From positions 32,554-96,553 of the forward strand of contig NZ_LRQV01000008.1 in NCBI RefSeq assembly GCF_001567585.1: a stretch of 64,000 bases of DNA. Direction: 5' to 3'. A program made the position numbers and the translations under genes. Position 1 is the first letter of the stretch. Each line of letters begins with the position of its first letter. Source of the DNA: Micromonospora rosaria (lineage in GTDB: Bacteria; Actinomycetota; Actinomycetes; Mycobacteriales; Micromonosporaceae). This document shows positions 46,999 through 56,265 of the stretch, in pieces. The notes beneath the pieces are model-generated. The model worked only from the letters and a program-made list of their open reading frames with translations, was not told the DNA's origin and did not search any database.

Positions 46999-48279
46999 TC
47001 AGGAGGTGGCGGCCTTCTCGGCCGCCTTGACCGCCTCGGCCCAGGCGGCCTCGGCCTTGAGGGTGTTGTTCTGCACCCGGCCGATCACGTTCTCCACGGC
47101 GACCCGGGTCGGACCGTTCCTGCGGCCCAGGTACTGCGGGGTGAGGCCCTGCGCCATCTTCGGGAAGATCTGCCCGACCGGCGCGTCGCTGAAGAACGGG
47201 TTGGTGAACTCGGTGATCGCCGGGTCGGCGTAGAGCGCCGGCTGGGAGGGCAGGTTGCCGACCTGCTTGAAGACCTCGATCTGCTGCTCCGGCTGGATCA
47301 GCCACTCCAGCAGCTTGTACGCCTCGTCGACGTGCTTGCTCTGCTTGGGGATGGTGAGGAACGACCCGCCCCAGTTGCCGCCCCCACCGGGAATCGCCGC
47401 GATGTCCCACTTGCCCTCGGTGGAGGGGGCGGTCTCCTTGATGTGCCCGAGCATCCAGGCGGGGCAGGCGAGCGCGGCGAAGGAGCCGCTGGTGAAGCCC
47501 CGGTTCCAGTCGGTCTGGAAGCTGGTCAGGTTCGCCGAGATGCCCGCCTGGAGGGCCTTGACCGTGTAGTCGAAGGCGACCTTGGGACCGCCCTCCATCT
47601 GGAGCTGGTCCTGCTCGTTGTAGAAGCCGGTCGGCTGCTGGCCGAGGATCGGGTTGAACAGGTTGGTGCCGGAGTCGATGAACTTCTTGCCGGTCTTGGC
47701 GGTGTAGTCCTTGCCGACCTCCAGGAACGCGTCCCAGGTGGGCCAGAGCGCGGAGACCTGGTCCCGGTCGGTGGGCAGCCCGGCGGCGGCGAACAGATCG
47801 GTGCGGTAGCACATCGCCAGGCCGCCGACGTCGGTGCCGAGGGCGATCTGGGTCTTGCCGTCCGCCGACAGCGACTGCTTCCACTTCCAGGGCAGGTACC
47901 TGCTCTCGTACGAGGCGGCGCCCTTGTCGAGCAGGTTCACGAAGTTGTCCGACTGGCTGCGGAACTGGACCATGAAGCCCTCGTCGATCGCCGCGATGTC
48001 GGCCGCACCGGAGCCGGCGACCAGCTTCTTCTGCAGGTCCTCGTGCTGGGCGTTGTACTCCCCGGAGTTGAGCACGATGCGCACGTTCGGGTTGGCCGCC
48101 TCGTACCTGCTCTTGAGCTGGTCCAGGCCGAAGTCGCCCCAGAAGTTGATCCTCAGGGTCACCTGACCACCGGCGTCGGAGCCGCCACGGGTGCTGCTGC
48201 CGCTACAGGCGGCGACCATGGTCAGGCTGACGGCGCCCACGGCGATCGCGCGGGCCCAGCGGGTCCAGGACGGTGTCAT
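46999..48279 (-). CDS. Sugar ABC transporter substrate-binding lipoprotein
   Basis: A 426-residue extracellular binding protein of the MalE-type family 1. The lipobox MVAACSG places the lipidated Cys at residue 25. The motifs NLVNLLDKGAASYE, LGTDVGGLAMCYRTDLF and AAIPGGGGNWGGSFLTIPKQ are typical. It is the first gene of the operon and is preceded by a strong promoter and a LacI-type operator. The ATG at 48279 has GGAGGAAG at 5 nt. Confidence 0.94.
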   Translation of the reverse strand: MTPSWTRWARAIAVGAVSLTMVAACSGSSTRGGSDAGGQVTLRINFWGDFGLDQLKSRYEAANPNVRIVLNSGEYNAQHEDLQKKLVAGSGAADIAAIDEGFMVQFRSQSDNFVNLLDKGAASYESRYLPWKWKQSLSADGKTQIALGTDVGGLAMCYRTDLFAAAGLPTDRDQVSALWPTWDAFLEVGKDYTAKTGKKFIDSGTNLFNPILGQQPTGFYNEQDQLQMEGGPKVAFDYTVKALQAGISANLTSFQTDWNRGFTSGSFAALACPAWMLGHIKETAPSTEGKWDIAAIPGGGGNWGGSFLTIPKQSKHVDEAYKLLEWLIQPEQQIEVFKQVGNLPSQPALYADPAITEFTNPFFSDAPVGQIFPKMAQGLTPQYLGRRNGPTRVAVENVIGRVQNNTLKAEAAWAEAVKAAEKAATS

Positions 48280-48296
48280 GTCTTCCTCCGCGCACG

Positions 48297-48310
48297 TGGG
48301 AACGCTCCCG
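48297..48310. promoter_or_regulatory. LacI-type operator of the mannosidase operon
   Basis: TGGGAACGCTCCCG is a 14-bp near-palindrome that differs at two positions from the CebR/BglR operator TGGGAGCGCTCCCA as I remember it. It lies just downstream of the predicted transcript start, where a repressor would block elongation. Confidence 0.7.
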
Positions 48311-48348
48311 ATATCGAGGAACGTTGACTGAACCGGATAAGTGAGGCC

Positions 48349-48377
48349 ACCGTACGGGCGCCCCTCCGGAGTGTCAA
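48349..48377 (-). promoter_or_regulatory. Promoter of the mannosidase/sugar ABC operon
   Basis: Perfect -35 TTGACA (48377-48372), 17-bp spacer, -10 TACGGT (48354-48349). The start of transcription would be near 48342. Confidence 0.7.
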
Positions 48378-48629
48378 CGGTTGGTTAACTCTGCGCTCAG
48401 TCCGTAACCTGCAACCCTCCACGACAGGGCACGGACCGGCTCGCGCGGGCATACCCGGCACCCGCCGCCCGGCTACCGTCGACGTACGCTTAACCGGGCA
48501 AGCGGATTCCGCCCCGGGCACCGCGCACTCGGCAGCGCCACGGGGCGACACAGCCGGCCGACGGGTGATCATCACGGGGTGGGGTGCAGTAGCGTGGTGG
48601 CCGAGCACCGAGAACGGAGGGACACGCCG

Positions 48630-49649
48630 GTGAAGCGGCCGACCATCGCCGACGTCGCCCGGCGGGCCGGGGTCTCCAAGGGCGCGGTGTCGTACGCGCT
48701 CAACGGGCAGCCCGGCGTCTCCGAGGCCACCCGCCGGCGCATCCTGGACATCGCCACGGAGATCGGTTTCAGCCCGAGCAGCGCCGCCCGCGCCCTCTCC
48801 GGCGCCACCGCCAACGCCGTCGGCCTGGCCCTGTGCCGCCCGGCCCGGACCCTCGGCATCGAGCCGTTCTTCATGGAGCTGATCAGCGGCGTGGAGGCGG
48901 AACTCTCCGCCCGCTCGTACGCGCTCACCCTCCAGGTGGTCGCCGACCCCGACGCCGAGATCGAGGTGTACCGGCGCTGGTGGGCCGAGCGGCGGGTGGA
49001 CGGCGTCCTCCTCTGCGACCTGCGCACCGAGGACCGCCGGGTGCCCGCCCTGGAGAAGCTGCAACTGCCCGCCGTGGTGATCGGGGGGCCCGAGCACACC
49101 GGCAACCTGGCCCACGTCTGGTCCGACGACGCGGCGCCCCTGGTGGAGACGGTGGAGTACCTGGTCGCCCTGGGGCACCGGCGGATCGCCCGGGTCGCCG
49201 GGCTGCCCTCCCTCCAGCACACCCGGGTCCGCACCGAGGCCTTCACGCAGGTGTGCCGGCGGGCCGGGCTGACCGAGGCGGTGACCGTCTGGTCGGACTA
49301 CACCGGCGAGGAGGGGGCCCGCGCCACCCGCCGCCTGCTCAGCTCCGCCGGCCGCCCGACGGCGGTGATCTACGACAACGACGTGATGGCGATCGCCGGG
49401 CTGTCGGTGGCGCAGGAGATGGGGCTCGCCGTACCCGCCGACCTGTCCCTCGTGGCCTGGGACGACTCGCCGCTGTGCCGGCTGGTGCACCCGCCGCTGA
49501 CCGCCCTCGGCCGGGACATCCCGGCGTACGGCGCGCACGCCGCGCGGCTCCTGCTCGCGGTGATCGCCGGCCAGCCGGCCAGCGGCACCCAGGACGAGAC
49601 CGCCCACCTGACCCCGCGCGGTAGCACCGCCCCGCCCCGCAGCCACTGA
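48630..49649 (+). CDS. LacI-family transcription regulator
   Basis: A 339-residue repressor. Residues 1-55 are the LacI headpiece (RPTIADVARRAGVSKGAVSYALNG, hinge helix SPSSAARALSG), and the rest is a sugar-binding periplasmic-protein-like core. It is divergent from the sugar ABC/mannosidase operon and probably represses it via the CebR-like site. The GTG at 48630 has GGAGGG at 8 nt. The hinge Leu-Ser-Gly and the CebR-like operator suggest a beta-oligosaccharide inducer. Confidence 0.9.
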   Translation: MKRPTIADVARRAGVSKGAVSYALNGQPGVSEATRRRILDIATEIGFSPSSAARALSGATANAVGLALCRPARTLGIEPFFMELISGVEAELSARSYALTLQVVADPDAEIEVYRRWWAERRVDGVLLCDLRTEDRRVPALEKLQLPAVVIGGPEHTGNLAHVWSDDAAPLVETVEYLVALGHRRIARVAGLPSLQHTRVRTEAFTQVCRRAGLTEAVTVWSDYTGEEGARATRRLLSSAGRPTAVIYDNDVMAIAGLSVAQEMGLAVPADLSLVAWDDSPLCRLVHPPLTALGRDIPAYGAHAARLLLAVIAGQPASGTQDETAHLTPRGSTAPPRSH

Positions 49650-49738
49650 ACCGCACCGCCGCACGGCAGCACCGCACCACCGCACGGTGACCGAACCGCC
49701 TCGCCACGCAGCGACTGAACCGGTTCACCGCTCACCGC

Positions 49739-52534
49739 TCACCGCCCCGGGCCCGGGAAACCCGCCAGGTACGCCTCCACCCGCTCGGCGGTGGCCGGCC
49801 GGGCCAGCGCGTAGCCCTGCCCGTACCGGCAGCCGGCCCGGTGCGCGAGCCGCACCTGCTCCGGCGACTCCAGGCACTCGGCGACGATCTCCAGCCCCAG
49901 CCGGGTACCGAGCCCCACCAGCACGTCGGTCAGGGGCTGGTCCGGGCCGGCCGGATCCGGCCCGATCTTGAGCAGGTCGATCGGCAACCGGCGCAGGTGG
50001 CTCAGCGATGCGTGCGCGGCCCGGAAGTCGTCCAGGGCGGTCCGCACGCCCAGCGCGCGCAGCTCGCCGAGGCGGACCGCCAGCACCTCCTCCTCGCCGG
50101 CGAGCCGCGGCTCGGAGACCTCGACGACCAGCCGGTCGCCCGGCACCCCGTGCGCGGCGAGGGTGGCGGCGGTCCGCCTGACGAAGTCGCCCGCCACCAG
50201 TTCCCCCGGCGTGACGTTGACCGCCATCCACAGCCCCGGCCCCACCGCCGACCAGTCGGCGAGTTGTCGGCAGGCCCGGCCGAGCGTCCAGCGCCCCAGC
50301 TCGCCCACCAGCCCCAGGCTCTCGGCCACCGGGAGCAGCTCGTCGGGGAGCACGGTGCCCAGCACCGGGCTGCGCCAGCGCAGCAGGGCCTCCGTCCCGA
50401 CCGGCGACCGGTCGGCCAGCCCGAGCACCGGCTGGTAGACCAGGTCCAGCTCACCCCGGGCAGCCGCGCCGGGAAGCTGCCGTTCCAGCTCCAGCCGCCG
50501 CAGCAGTTGCCGTTCGAGTTGCGCGTCGTACCACTCGATCCGGTCCCGCCCGAGCTGCGCGGCCCGGCGGCGGGCCAGGTCGGCCTGGCGCAGGACGTCG
50601 TCGGGCCGGTCCCCGCCGATCTCGGCGAGACCGATGCTGACCTGGAGCCGGACCAGCGGCCCGGCCGAGGCGAGGTCGGCCGGTGCGACCGGCACCGCGT
50701 CGGCTGGCTCCACCGGTGCGGCGTGGGTCGGCTCCCCCGCTGCGGGCGCGGTGGCGTCGGCCGGCTCCGCGCCGACCCGGTACGGCTCGGTCAGCGCGGC
50801 CAGCATCCGGGTGGCCAGCCCGTACGCGGGCACCGGTCCGGCGGGGGTGACCACGGCGAACTCGTCACCGGTGAGCCGCGCGACCAGGTCCCGTGGCCCG
50901 GCGACGCTCCGCAGCCGCCCGGCCGCCGCCACCAGCACCCCGTCCCCGGCGGCCCGGCCCTGCCCGTCGTTGACCGCGCCGAGCCCGTGCAGCTCGACGA
51001 TGAGCAGCGCCCCCACGGGCACCGGCGCCGGCCGGCCTACCTCGGCTGCCACCGGCACCCCGCCCGCCACCCCGGCGGTCGCCGCGCCCCGCTCCGCACC
51101 GGACACCGGTGCCACCACCCGCCCCGACCCGGCGGAGGCCGGCTGCGGGCGGTCCGGGCCCAGCGCCGCGACGACCCGCAGCAGCTCGGCGCGGTTCGCC
51201 AGGCCGGTGAGCTGGTCGGTGACGGCGAGCTGGCGCACGGTCCGCTCCAGCCGGCGGCACTCCCCGACGTCGCGCACGTGCAGGACCAGGGCCGCCAGGT
51301 CGGGCATCGCGCGCTGGTCGCTGACCGTGGACTCGGTCTCCCGCCAGCCGCCCCGGCCGTCGGTCAGCCGGGCCATCAGCAGACCGCCGTCGGTGTCGCC
51401 GTCGACTGCGGCCAGCCGGGCGGCCACCCGCGCCACGTCGTCGGGGTGCACCAGGTCGCGGAAGAGTCGACCGACGATGGCGGTGTCGGGGAGGCCGAAC
51501 AGCCGGGGGCCGGCCGGGGACTGCCAGCTCACCCGCATCTCGTCGTCGAGGAGCAGGATGAGGTCCCGGGCGCCGGCCACCAGGGCCCGCAGGCGGGCGT
51601 GCCGGGCCACCCGTCGGGTGGCGTACCGGCGCTGCTCGGCGGCGCGGACCAGTTCCCGGACCACCAGGGGCGGGACCACCGCGAGGCCGAAGACGAGGAC
51701 GGTCGTCTCGATGTGGTCGACGGCCCGGACGTAGCTGCCGAGGACCAGCAGGACCGCCAGCGCCGGCACGATCGACCGGAGCTTCGTCCCGGACGGCGCG
51801 GTGGTGGGGATGGGCTCGGCGCAGACCGCCCGGCGCGCTCCGACGGCGGCCACCAGCGCCCCGACCACCAGGGGCGGGATCCCGGCCAGCCGGGCCCGGT
51901 CGGCCTCGGGCGCGGCGAGCGGTGCCACCGTCAGCAGCAGCCCGAGCAGGGCCAGCGTCACCCCGCCCCGGCAGGTCGCGGCGGCCGGCCGGTGGTGCCG
52001 GCCGGTCAGCGCGGTCAGCGTGGTGACGGCGAGCAGGCCCGCGCCGATCGCGGCGGGCACCCGGACGGCCTGGGGCAGGGACTGCGGCAGCAGTACCCAG
52101 GCGGAGAGGCACAGGCCGACCGCCGACACCGCCGGGTCGACGGCCAGCCGCGCCCGTTCCCGCAGGGTCGATCGGGACCGACCGGGCAGCAGCGCCAGCG
52201 CGACGGCGACCAGGCCGGCGGTGCCGACCAGGCCGGCCGACCCGACGGCCAGTCGGAACGCCGCCGGGAGGTACCCGGGCAGCGCCGTGGTCAGCCCGGC
52301 CGTCACCAGGGCGGCGTCCAGCAGCGCGGCGGGGCGGGGGGTCGGGGACCGCCGGGCGAGGCGGACGGCGGCCGGGACGGCGGCGGTCACACCGGCGAGG
52401 GCCACCGCGGCCGGTGCCGGCACCAGCGCGACCGCTCCGGCGGTGCCGAGCAGGGCCGCCACGACCAGCACGACGAGGTCGCTCGTCGGGCGGCCGGCCG
52501 AGGGGATACGGGAGGTGAGGGACGCGAGGGACAC
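49739..52534 (-). CDS. Degenerate GGDEF-EAL membrane protein, probably inactive
   Basis: A 931-residue protein: about eight N-terminal hydrophobic helices, a PAS-like domain (ILLLDDEMRVSWQSPAGPRLFG), a GGDEF-like domain and an EAL-like domain. The GGDEF signature reads TGDEF and the domain has long Ala/Pro insertions (VPVAAEVGRPAPVPVG and EPADATAPAAGEPTHAAPVE types). In the EAL domain EALLRW is intact, but DDFGxGYSSL is DDFRAAHASL and the metal-binding KID is KIG. Catalysis by either domain is therefore doubtful; it may bind c-di-GMP or act as a partner. The GTG at 52534 has GAAGGCG at 8 nt. Confidence 0.85.
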   Translation of the reverse strand: MSLASLTSRIPSAGRPTSDLVVLVVAALLGTAGAVALVPAPAAVALAGVTAAVPAAVRLARRSPTPRPAALLDAALVTAGLTTALPGYLPAAFRLAVGSAGLVGTAGLVAVALALLPGRSRSTLRERARLAVDPAVSAVGLCLSAWVLLPQSLPQAVRVPAAIGAGLLAVTTLTALTGRHHRPAAATCRGGVTLALLGLLLTVAPLAAPEADRARLAGIPPLVVGALVAAVGARRAVCAEPIPTTAPSGTKLRSIVPALAVLLVLGSYVRAVDHIETTVLVFGLAVVPPLVVRELVRAAEQRRYATRRVARHARLRALVAGARDLILLLDDEMRVSWQSPAGPRLFGLPDTAIVGRLFRDLVHPDDVARVAARLAAVDGDTDGGLLMARLTDGRGGWRETESTVSDQRAMPDLAALVLHVRDVGECRRLERTVRQLAVTDQLTGLANRAELLRVVAALGPDRPQPASAGSGRVVAPVSGAERGAATAGVAGGVPVAAEVGRPAPVPVGALLIVELHGLGAVNDGQGRAAGDGVLVAAAGRLRSVAGPRDLVARLTGDEFAVVTPAGPVPAYGLATRMLAALTEPYRVGAEPADATAPAAGEPTHAAPVEPADAVPVAPADLASAGPLVRLQVSIGLAEIGGDRPDDVLRQADLARRRAAQLGRDRIEWYDAQLERQLLRRLELERQLPGAAARGELDLVYQPVLGLADRSPVGTEALLRWRSPVLGTVLPDELLPVAESLGLVGELGRWTLGRACRQLADWSAVGPGLWMAVNVTPGELVAGDFVRRTAATLAAHGVPGDRLVVEVSEPRLAGEEEVLAVRLGELRALGVRTALDDFRAAHASLSHLRRLPIDLLKIGPDPAGPDQPLTDVLVGLGTRLGLEIVAECLESPEQVRLAHRAGCRYGQGYALARPATAERVEAYLAGFPGPGR

Positions 52535-52735
52535 AGGGAGGTCGCCTTCGTGAGGGGGGCACGGGGCGGGGACGCCGAGATGGTCCGCCGCCCACCCGCG
52601 TAACGAATGGGAGCGTTCCTCGGCTACGGCCCCGCCCGCCCCGAAAACCACGAACCGCGTCCCCGGTTGTGCCGGTGGTCACCGCGTTCGCCGCCCGGCT
52701 CCGCACCGCCGTCCGCCAGGTGGGACCATCAGGGG

Positions 52736-53119
52736 GTGAGTCGCGCCGACACCGTCCAGTTCCGGCACAACCAGTCGATCGTGGCCGCCGCGGTGATCGC
52801 CGCCATCGGCGCCCTGCCGTTGGCCTCCGCCCGGTGGTACCTCGCCCCGGTCATCCTGGTGCCGCTCGCCGTGGTCTTCTGGGGCTGGCGGGCCGGCACC
52901 CGGGCCGACGCCCGCGAGCTGCGCCTGCGCGGCCTGGTCGGGCAGCGCCGGATCGGCTGGGACCGGGTCGCCGAACTCTTCGCCGACCCGCGCGGCCGGG
53001 GCGTCGTCCGGCTCGACGACGGCACCATGCTGCACCTGCCGGCCGTCCGGGGCACCGATCTGCCGCGCCTGGTCGCGGTCACCGGCCGCACCACCACCCC
53101 CGCCGACCCGGACGCCTGA
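52736..53119 (+). CDS. Small membrane protein with PH-like domain
   Basis: A 127-residue protein: N-terminal cytoplasmic stretch, two close transmembrane helices (about 15-32 and 36-53) and a C-terminal bacterial PH domain (RLRGLVGQRRIGWDRVAELFAD ... VVRLDDGTMLHLPAV). Such proteins are common in actinomycetes and of unknown role. The GTG at 52736 follows AGGGG closely; other starts are poorer. Confidence 0.8.
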   Translation: MSRADTVQFRHNQSIVAAAVIAAIGALPLASARWYLAPVILVPLAVVFWGWRAGTRADARELRLRGLVGQRRIGWDRVAELFADPRGRGVVRLDDGTMLHLPAVRGTDLPRLVAVTGRTTTPADPDA

Positions 53120-53294
53120 GCGCGGCCCCGCCACCCCGCAGCCCCGTCCCTGCGGCCGGCCGACCCGCCCCGGCCCACCCCGCCGTGCCCCGACCCGCCC
53201 CGGCCCTCTTAACCCGGCCTTAGCATTCGGACAGCGCGCCCCTATCCGCCCAGGACCGATCCTCGATCACAGCAACCGAGGAAAGGACGAACCG

Positions 53295-53861
53295 ATGAAG
53301 CGGATCTCACTGGTACTGGCCGCGATCGGCGGCACCGCCGTGCTGTCGGTCACCGGGGTCGCGCTCGGCAGCGCCGCCGCCGACCGGACCGCGCAGCGCA
53401 CCACCGACACCGCCCTGGTCGCGGCCACCACCGCCCCCGTCACCGAGGACCCGGCCACCCCCACCGCCCCGCCGACGGACGACACCCCGGCACCGGGCCT
53501 GACCGCCACCACCCGGGCGGCGACCCCGACGGCGACGCAGACCAGCGCCCCACCGGCCAGCCAGGACGCCATCAGCCGGGAACGGGCCGGTGAGATCGCC
53601 CTCGCCGCCGCCGGTGGCGGCCGGATCGTCGAGGTCGACCGCGAACGGGAGCACAACCGCCCGGTCTGGAGCATCGAGATCATCAACGGCACCACCGAGT
53701 ACGAGATCGACGTCGACCGCGAGACCGGCACGATCCTCGACACCGAGAAGGAGCCGGTCGACGACGACGATGACGACGACGACCGGGACGATGACGACGA
53801 CCGCGAGGACGATGACGACCGCGACGATGACGACGATGACGACGACCGGGACGACGACTGA
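53295..53861 (+). CDS. Secreted PepSY-domain protein with poly-Asp tail
   Basis: A 188-residue exported protein: signal peptide (1-28), Thr/Pro/Ala-rich linker (30-93), a PepSY domain (SRERAGEIALAAAGGGRIVEV ... YEIDVDRETGTIL) and, from residue 153, a tail of about 35 residues made nearly only of Asp with a few Arg and Glu. The PepSY domain may inhibit or bind an envelope enzyme; the acidic tail would bind Ca2+ or cationic surfaces. The ATG at 53295 has GGAAAGGA. The tail DNA is a GACGAT/GACGAC microsatellite that could slip by whole codons. Confidence 0.8.
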   Translation: MKRISLVLAAIGGTAVLSVTGVALGSAAADRTAQRTTDTALVAATTAPVTEDPATPTAPPTDDTPAPGLTATTRAATPTATQTSAPPASQDAISRERAGEIALAAAGGGRIVEVDREREHNRPVWSIEIINGTTEYEIDVDRETGTILDTEKEPVDDDDDDDDRDDDDDREDDDDRDDDDDDDDRDDD

Positions 53862-53889
53862 CGCGCCGGGCCGGGCGGGGACGGGTCGG

Positions 53890-54816
53890 TCAGTAGCCGC
53901 CGACCACCTCGTTCACCAGCGGCTCACCGGCGGCGAACCGGCGGAGCTGCTGGCCCACCAGCCGGTACGCCCGGGGCAGCAGGCCGCGTACCGAGCCGGC
54001 GACGTGCGGGGTCAGCAGGACGTTCGGCATCGTCCAGAGCGGATGACCGGCCGGTAGCGGCTCGGGGTCGGTGACGTCCAGCGCCGCCGAGATCCGCCCG
54101 GTGGACAGCTCCGCGACCAGGGCCGACGTCCGGGCGACCGGCCCCCGGGCGGCGTTGACCAGCAACGCCCCGTCGGGCAGCGCGGCGAGGAACGCCTCGT
54201 CCACCAGTCCCCGGGTCTGCGGGGTCAGCGGCACCAGCAGCACCACCACGTCGGCCGAGGGCAGCAGGTCGGGCAGCTCGTCGACGCCGAACACGCCCTG
54301 GTCGGGGCGGGCGGTCCGGGCGACCAGGGTGACGGCGACCTCGAACGGCGCCAGCCGGGCCTGGACCGCCGACCCGATCGAGCCGGCCCCGACGATGAGC
54401 ACCCGCTTGCCGGCCAGCTCGTCGGTCGGCGCCACCTCGGCGTACGCCCACTCGCCCCGGGCCTGGGCGCGGGCCAGCACGGGGAAGCCGCGTAGCTGCG
54501 ACAGGATCGCGGTGACCACCCACTCGGCGGTCGACGAGTCGTGCACGCCCCGGGCGTCGCAGAGGGTCACCCCGTCGCGGACCCGCCCGACCCAGGCCTC
54601 CGCCCCGGCCGTGAGCAGCTGCACCACGGCCACGTCGGGCAGCCGGTCCAGCACCGCCGGGACGTCCCGCCCGCTGAGGAACGGCGGTACCCAGAACCGG
54701 ACACCGGCCCCGCCCGAGGGCAGCCGGGTCGGGTCCTCGACCACCTCGACGTCGACCCCGTCGGGCAGCTCGCCGAGCAGGGTACGGCCGGTGGGGTGCG
54801 GAATCCAGACCTTCAC
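53890..54816 (-). CDS. D-isomer-specific 2-hydroxyacid dehydrogenase
   Basis: A 308-residue NAD(P)-dependent dehydrogenase with the Rossmann motif [17 protein letters not shown] (near residue 139), catalytic Arg in [11 protein letters not shown], and Glu/His in [13 protein letters not shown] and [13 protein letters not shown]. It is shorter than SerA and lacks regulatory domains; the substrate (glyoxylate/hydroxypyruvate or other) is unknown. The GTG at 54816 is 68 bp from the divergent sugar dehydrogenase gene. Confidence 0.9.
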   Translation of the reverse strand: MKVWIPHPTGRTLLGELPDGVDVEVVEDPTRLPSGGAGVRFWVPPFLSGRDVPAVLDRLPDVAVVQLLTAGAEAWVGRVRDGVTLCDARGVHDSSTAEWVVTAILSQLRGFPVLARAQARGEWAYAEVAPTDELAGKRVLIVGAGSIGSAVQARLAPFEVAVTLVARTARPDQGVFGVDELPDLLPSADVVVLLVPLTPQTRGLVDEAFLAALPDGALLVNAARGPVARTSALVAELSTGRISAALDVTDPEPLPAGHPLWTMPNVLLTPHVAGSVRGLLPRAYRLVGQQLRRFAAGEPLVNEVVGGY

Positions 54817-54871
54817 GCTGCCCGACGATAGTGCGCCCGCCGCACCGGGGCGGGGCGGGGTGCGGGACGGC

Positions 54872-54877
54872 TACGCT
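54872..54877 (+). promoter_or_regulatory. -10 box of the sugar dehydrogenase gene (leaderless start)
   Basis: TACGCT, 7 nt before the GTG at 54885; no Shine-Dalgarno sequence between them. Confidence 0.45.
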
Positions 54878-54884
54878 GGGCCGG

Positions 54885-56054
54885 GTGAGCGTCCGTCCCT
54901 GGTACCCCCGCCCCGGCCGGCTCCGCGCGGCGGCCGTGACCTCCTGCGCGGCGCTGCTCCTCGCGGGGTGCAGCTTCGGCGAGCCGGAACCGGACCCGGC
55001 GGGGGAACCGCCCACCTTCCCGACCCCGTCGGTCAGCGCGACGCCGGAGGGGGGCGAGCAGCAGGTGGTCACCACCGTGCTGGCCAAGGGGCTGCGGGTG
55101 CCGTGGGCGATTGCCTTCCTGCCCGACGGCGCGGCGCTGGTCACCGAGCGGGACAGCGGCCGGATCCTCCAGGTCGGCCCCGAGTCCGGGCCGGACGGGC
55201 TGACCGTCTCGGTGGTGCAGACCATCGCCGACGTCGCCCCGGCCGGCGAGGGCGGCCTGCACGGCATCGCCGTCTCCCCCGACTTCGCCCGGGACCGGAC
55301 GGTCTTCGTCTACTACACCGCCGAGCGGGACAACCGGATCGCCCGGATGGAGCTGGGTTCCCGGCCCACCCCGATCCTCACCGGCATCCCCAAGGCCGGC
55401 ACGCACAACGGGGGCGGCCTCGGCTTCGGGCCGGACGGGCTGCTCTACGCCAGCACCGGGGACGCCAACGATCGGCCGTCGGCCCAGGACCGCGACAGCC
55501 TCGCCGGCAAGATCCTGCGGATCACCCGGGACGGCAAGCCCGCGCCCGGCAATCCCGACGCGGACTCCCCGGTCTGGTCGCTGGGGCACCGCAACGTACA
55601 GGGCTTCGGCTGGGACGCCCAGAAGCGGATGTACGCGGTCGAGTTCGGCCAGAACACCTGGGACGAGATCAACCAGATCACCAAGGGCGGCAACTACGGC
55701 TGGCCCCGGGTCGAGGGGCAGGCCGAGGACGACCGGTACACCGATCCGATCGTGCAGTGGCCGACCGAGCAGGCGTCCTGCTCCGGCATGGCCGTCGCCG
55801 ACCGGCTGCTCGCCACGGCCTGCCTGCGCGGCGAGCGGGTCTGGCTGGTGGAGCTGACCGACACCGGTACGGTGCTCGGCCAGCCCCGGGAACTGCTCAC
55901 CGGCCGGTACGGTCGACTGCGGGCGGCGGCCGTGGCACCGGACGGCTCCCTCTGGGTGACCACCTCGAACCACGACGGTCGGGGTGACCCGGAGCCGGAG
56001 GACGACCGCATCCTGCGGCTGGTGTTCGCCGACGGTGGCGCCGGTCGGAGCTGA
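54885..56054 (+). CDS. PQQ-dependent glucose/sorbosone dehydrogenase-type lipoprotein
   Basis: A 389-residue exported lipoprotein (lipobox LLAGC, Cys at residue 29) with a six-bladed beta-propeller of the GSDH family: [31 protein letters not shown], the catalytic-site [22 protein letters not shown] and [10 protein letters not shown]. These enzymes oxidise aldoses with PQQ. Many actinobacterial relatives lack a shown activity, so sugar dehydrogenase is a family-level call. No PQQ synthesis genes are in the window. Confidence 0.88.
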   Translation: MSVRPWYPRPGRLRAAAVTSCAALLLAGCSFGEPEPDPAGEPPTFPTPSVSATPEGGEQQVVTTVLAKGLRVPWAIAFLPDGAALVTERDSGRILQVGPESGPDGLTVSVVQTIADVAPAGEGGLHGIAVSPDFARDRTVFVYYTAERDNRIARMELGSRPTPILTGIPKAGTHNGGGLGFGPDGLLYASTGDANDRPSAQDRDSLAGKILRITRDGKPAPGNPDADSPVWSLGHRNVQGFGWDAQKRMYAVEFGQNTWDEINQITKGGNYGWPRVEGQAEDDRYTDPIVQWPTEQASCSGMAVADRLLATACLRGERVWLVELTDTGTVLGQPRELLTGRYGRLRAAAVAPDGSLWVTTSNHDGRGDPEPEDDRILRLVFADGGAGRS

Positions 56055-56073
56055 CCGGGGAGCACCGGCCGGG

Positions 56074-56190
56074 ACGGCTCCGGCGGGGCACGGCTCCGGC
56101 GGGGCACGGCTCCGGCGGGGGAAATCCGGTGGGGTGGGACGACTCCGTGGCGCGGGACGACTCCCGTGGGGCGGAACGGCTCCGGTGGGG
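56074..56190. repeat. 16-bp tandem repeats upstream of the metallophosphoesterase gene
   Basis: ACGGCTCCGGCGGGGC repeated almost perfectly three times (56074-56120), then further degenerate copies (GACGACTCCGTGGCGCGG, GACGACTCCCGTGGGGCG, AACGGCTCCGGTGGGGCG) to 56190. They fill most of the 211-bp gap between the two genes. Confidence 0.8.
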
Positions 56191-56265
56191 CGGCCGACGC
56201 GGTCGTGAACCACCGGAGACGGCGGGTTTGCCAAGATCTTTCAGGGGGCAGGTCAGAATCTCGTT

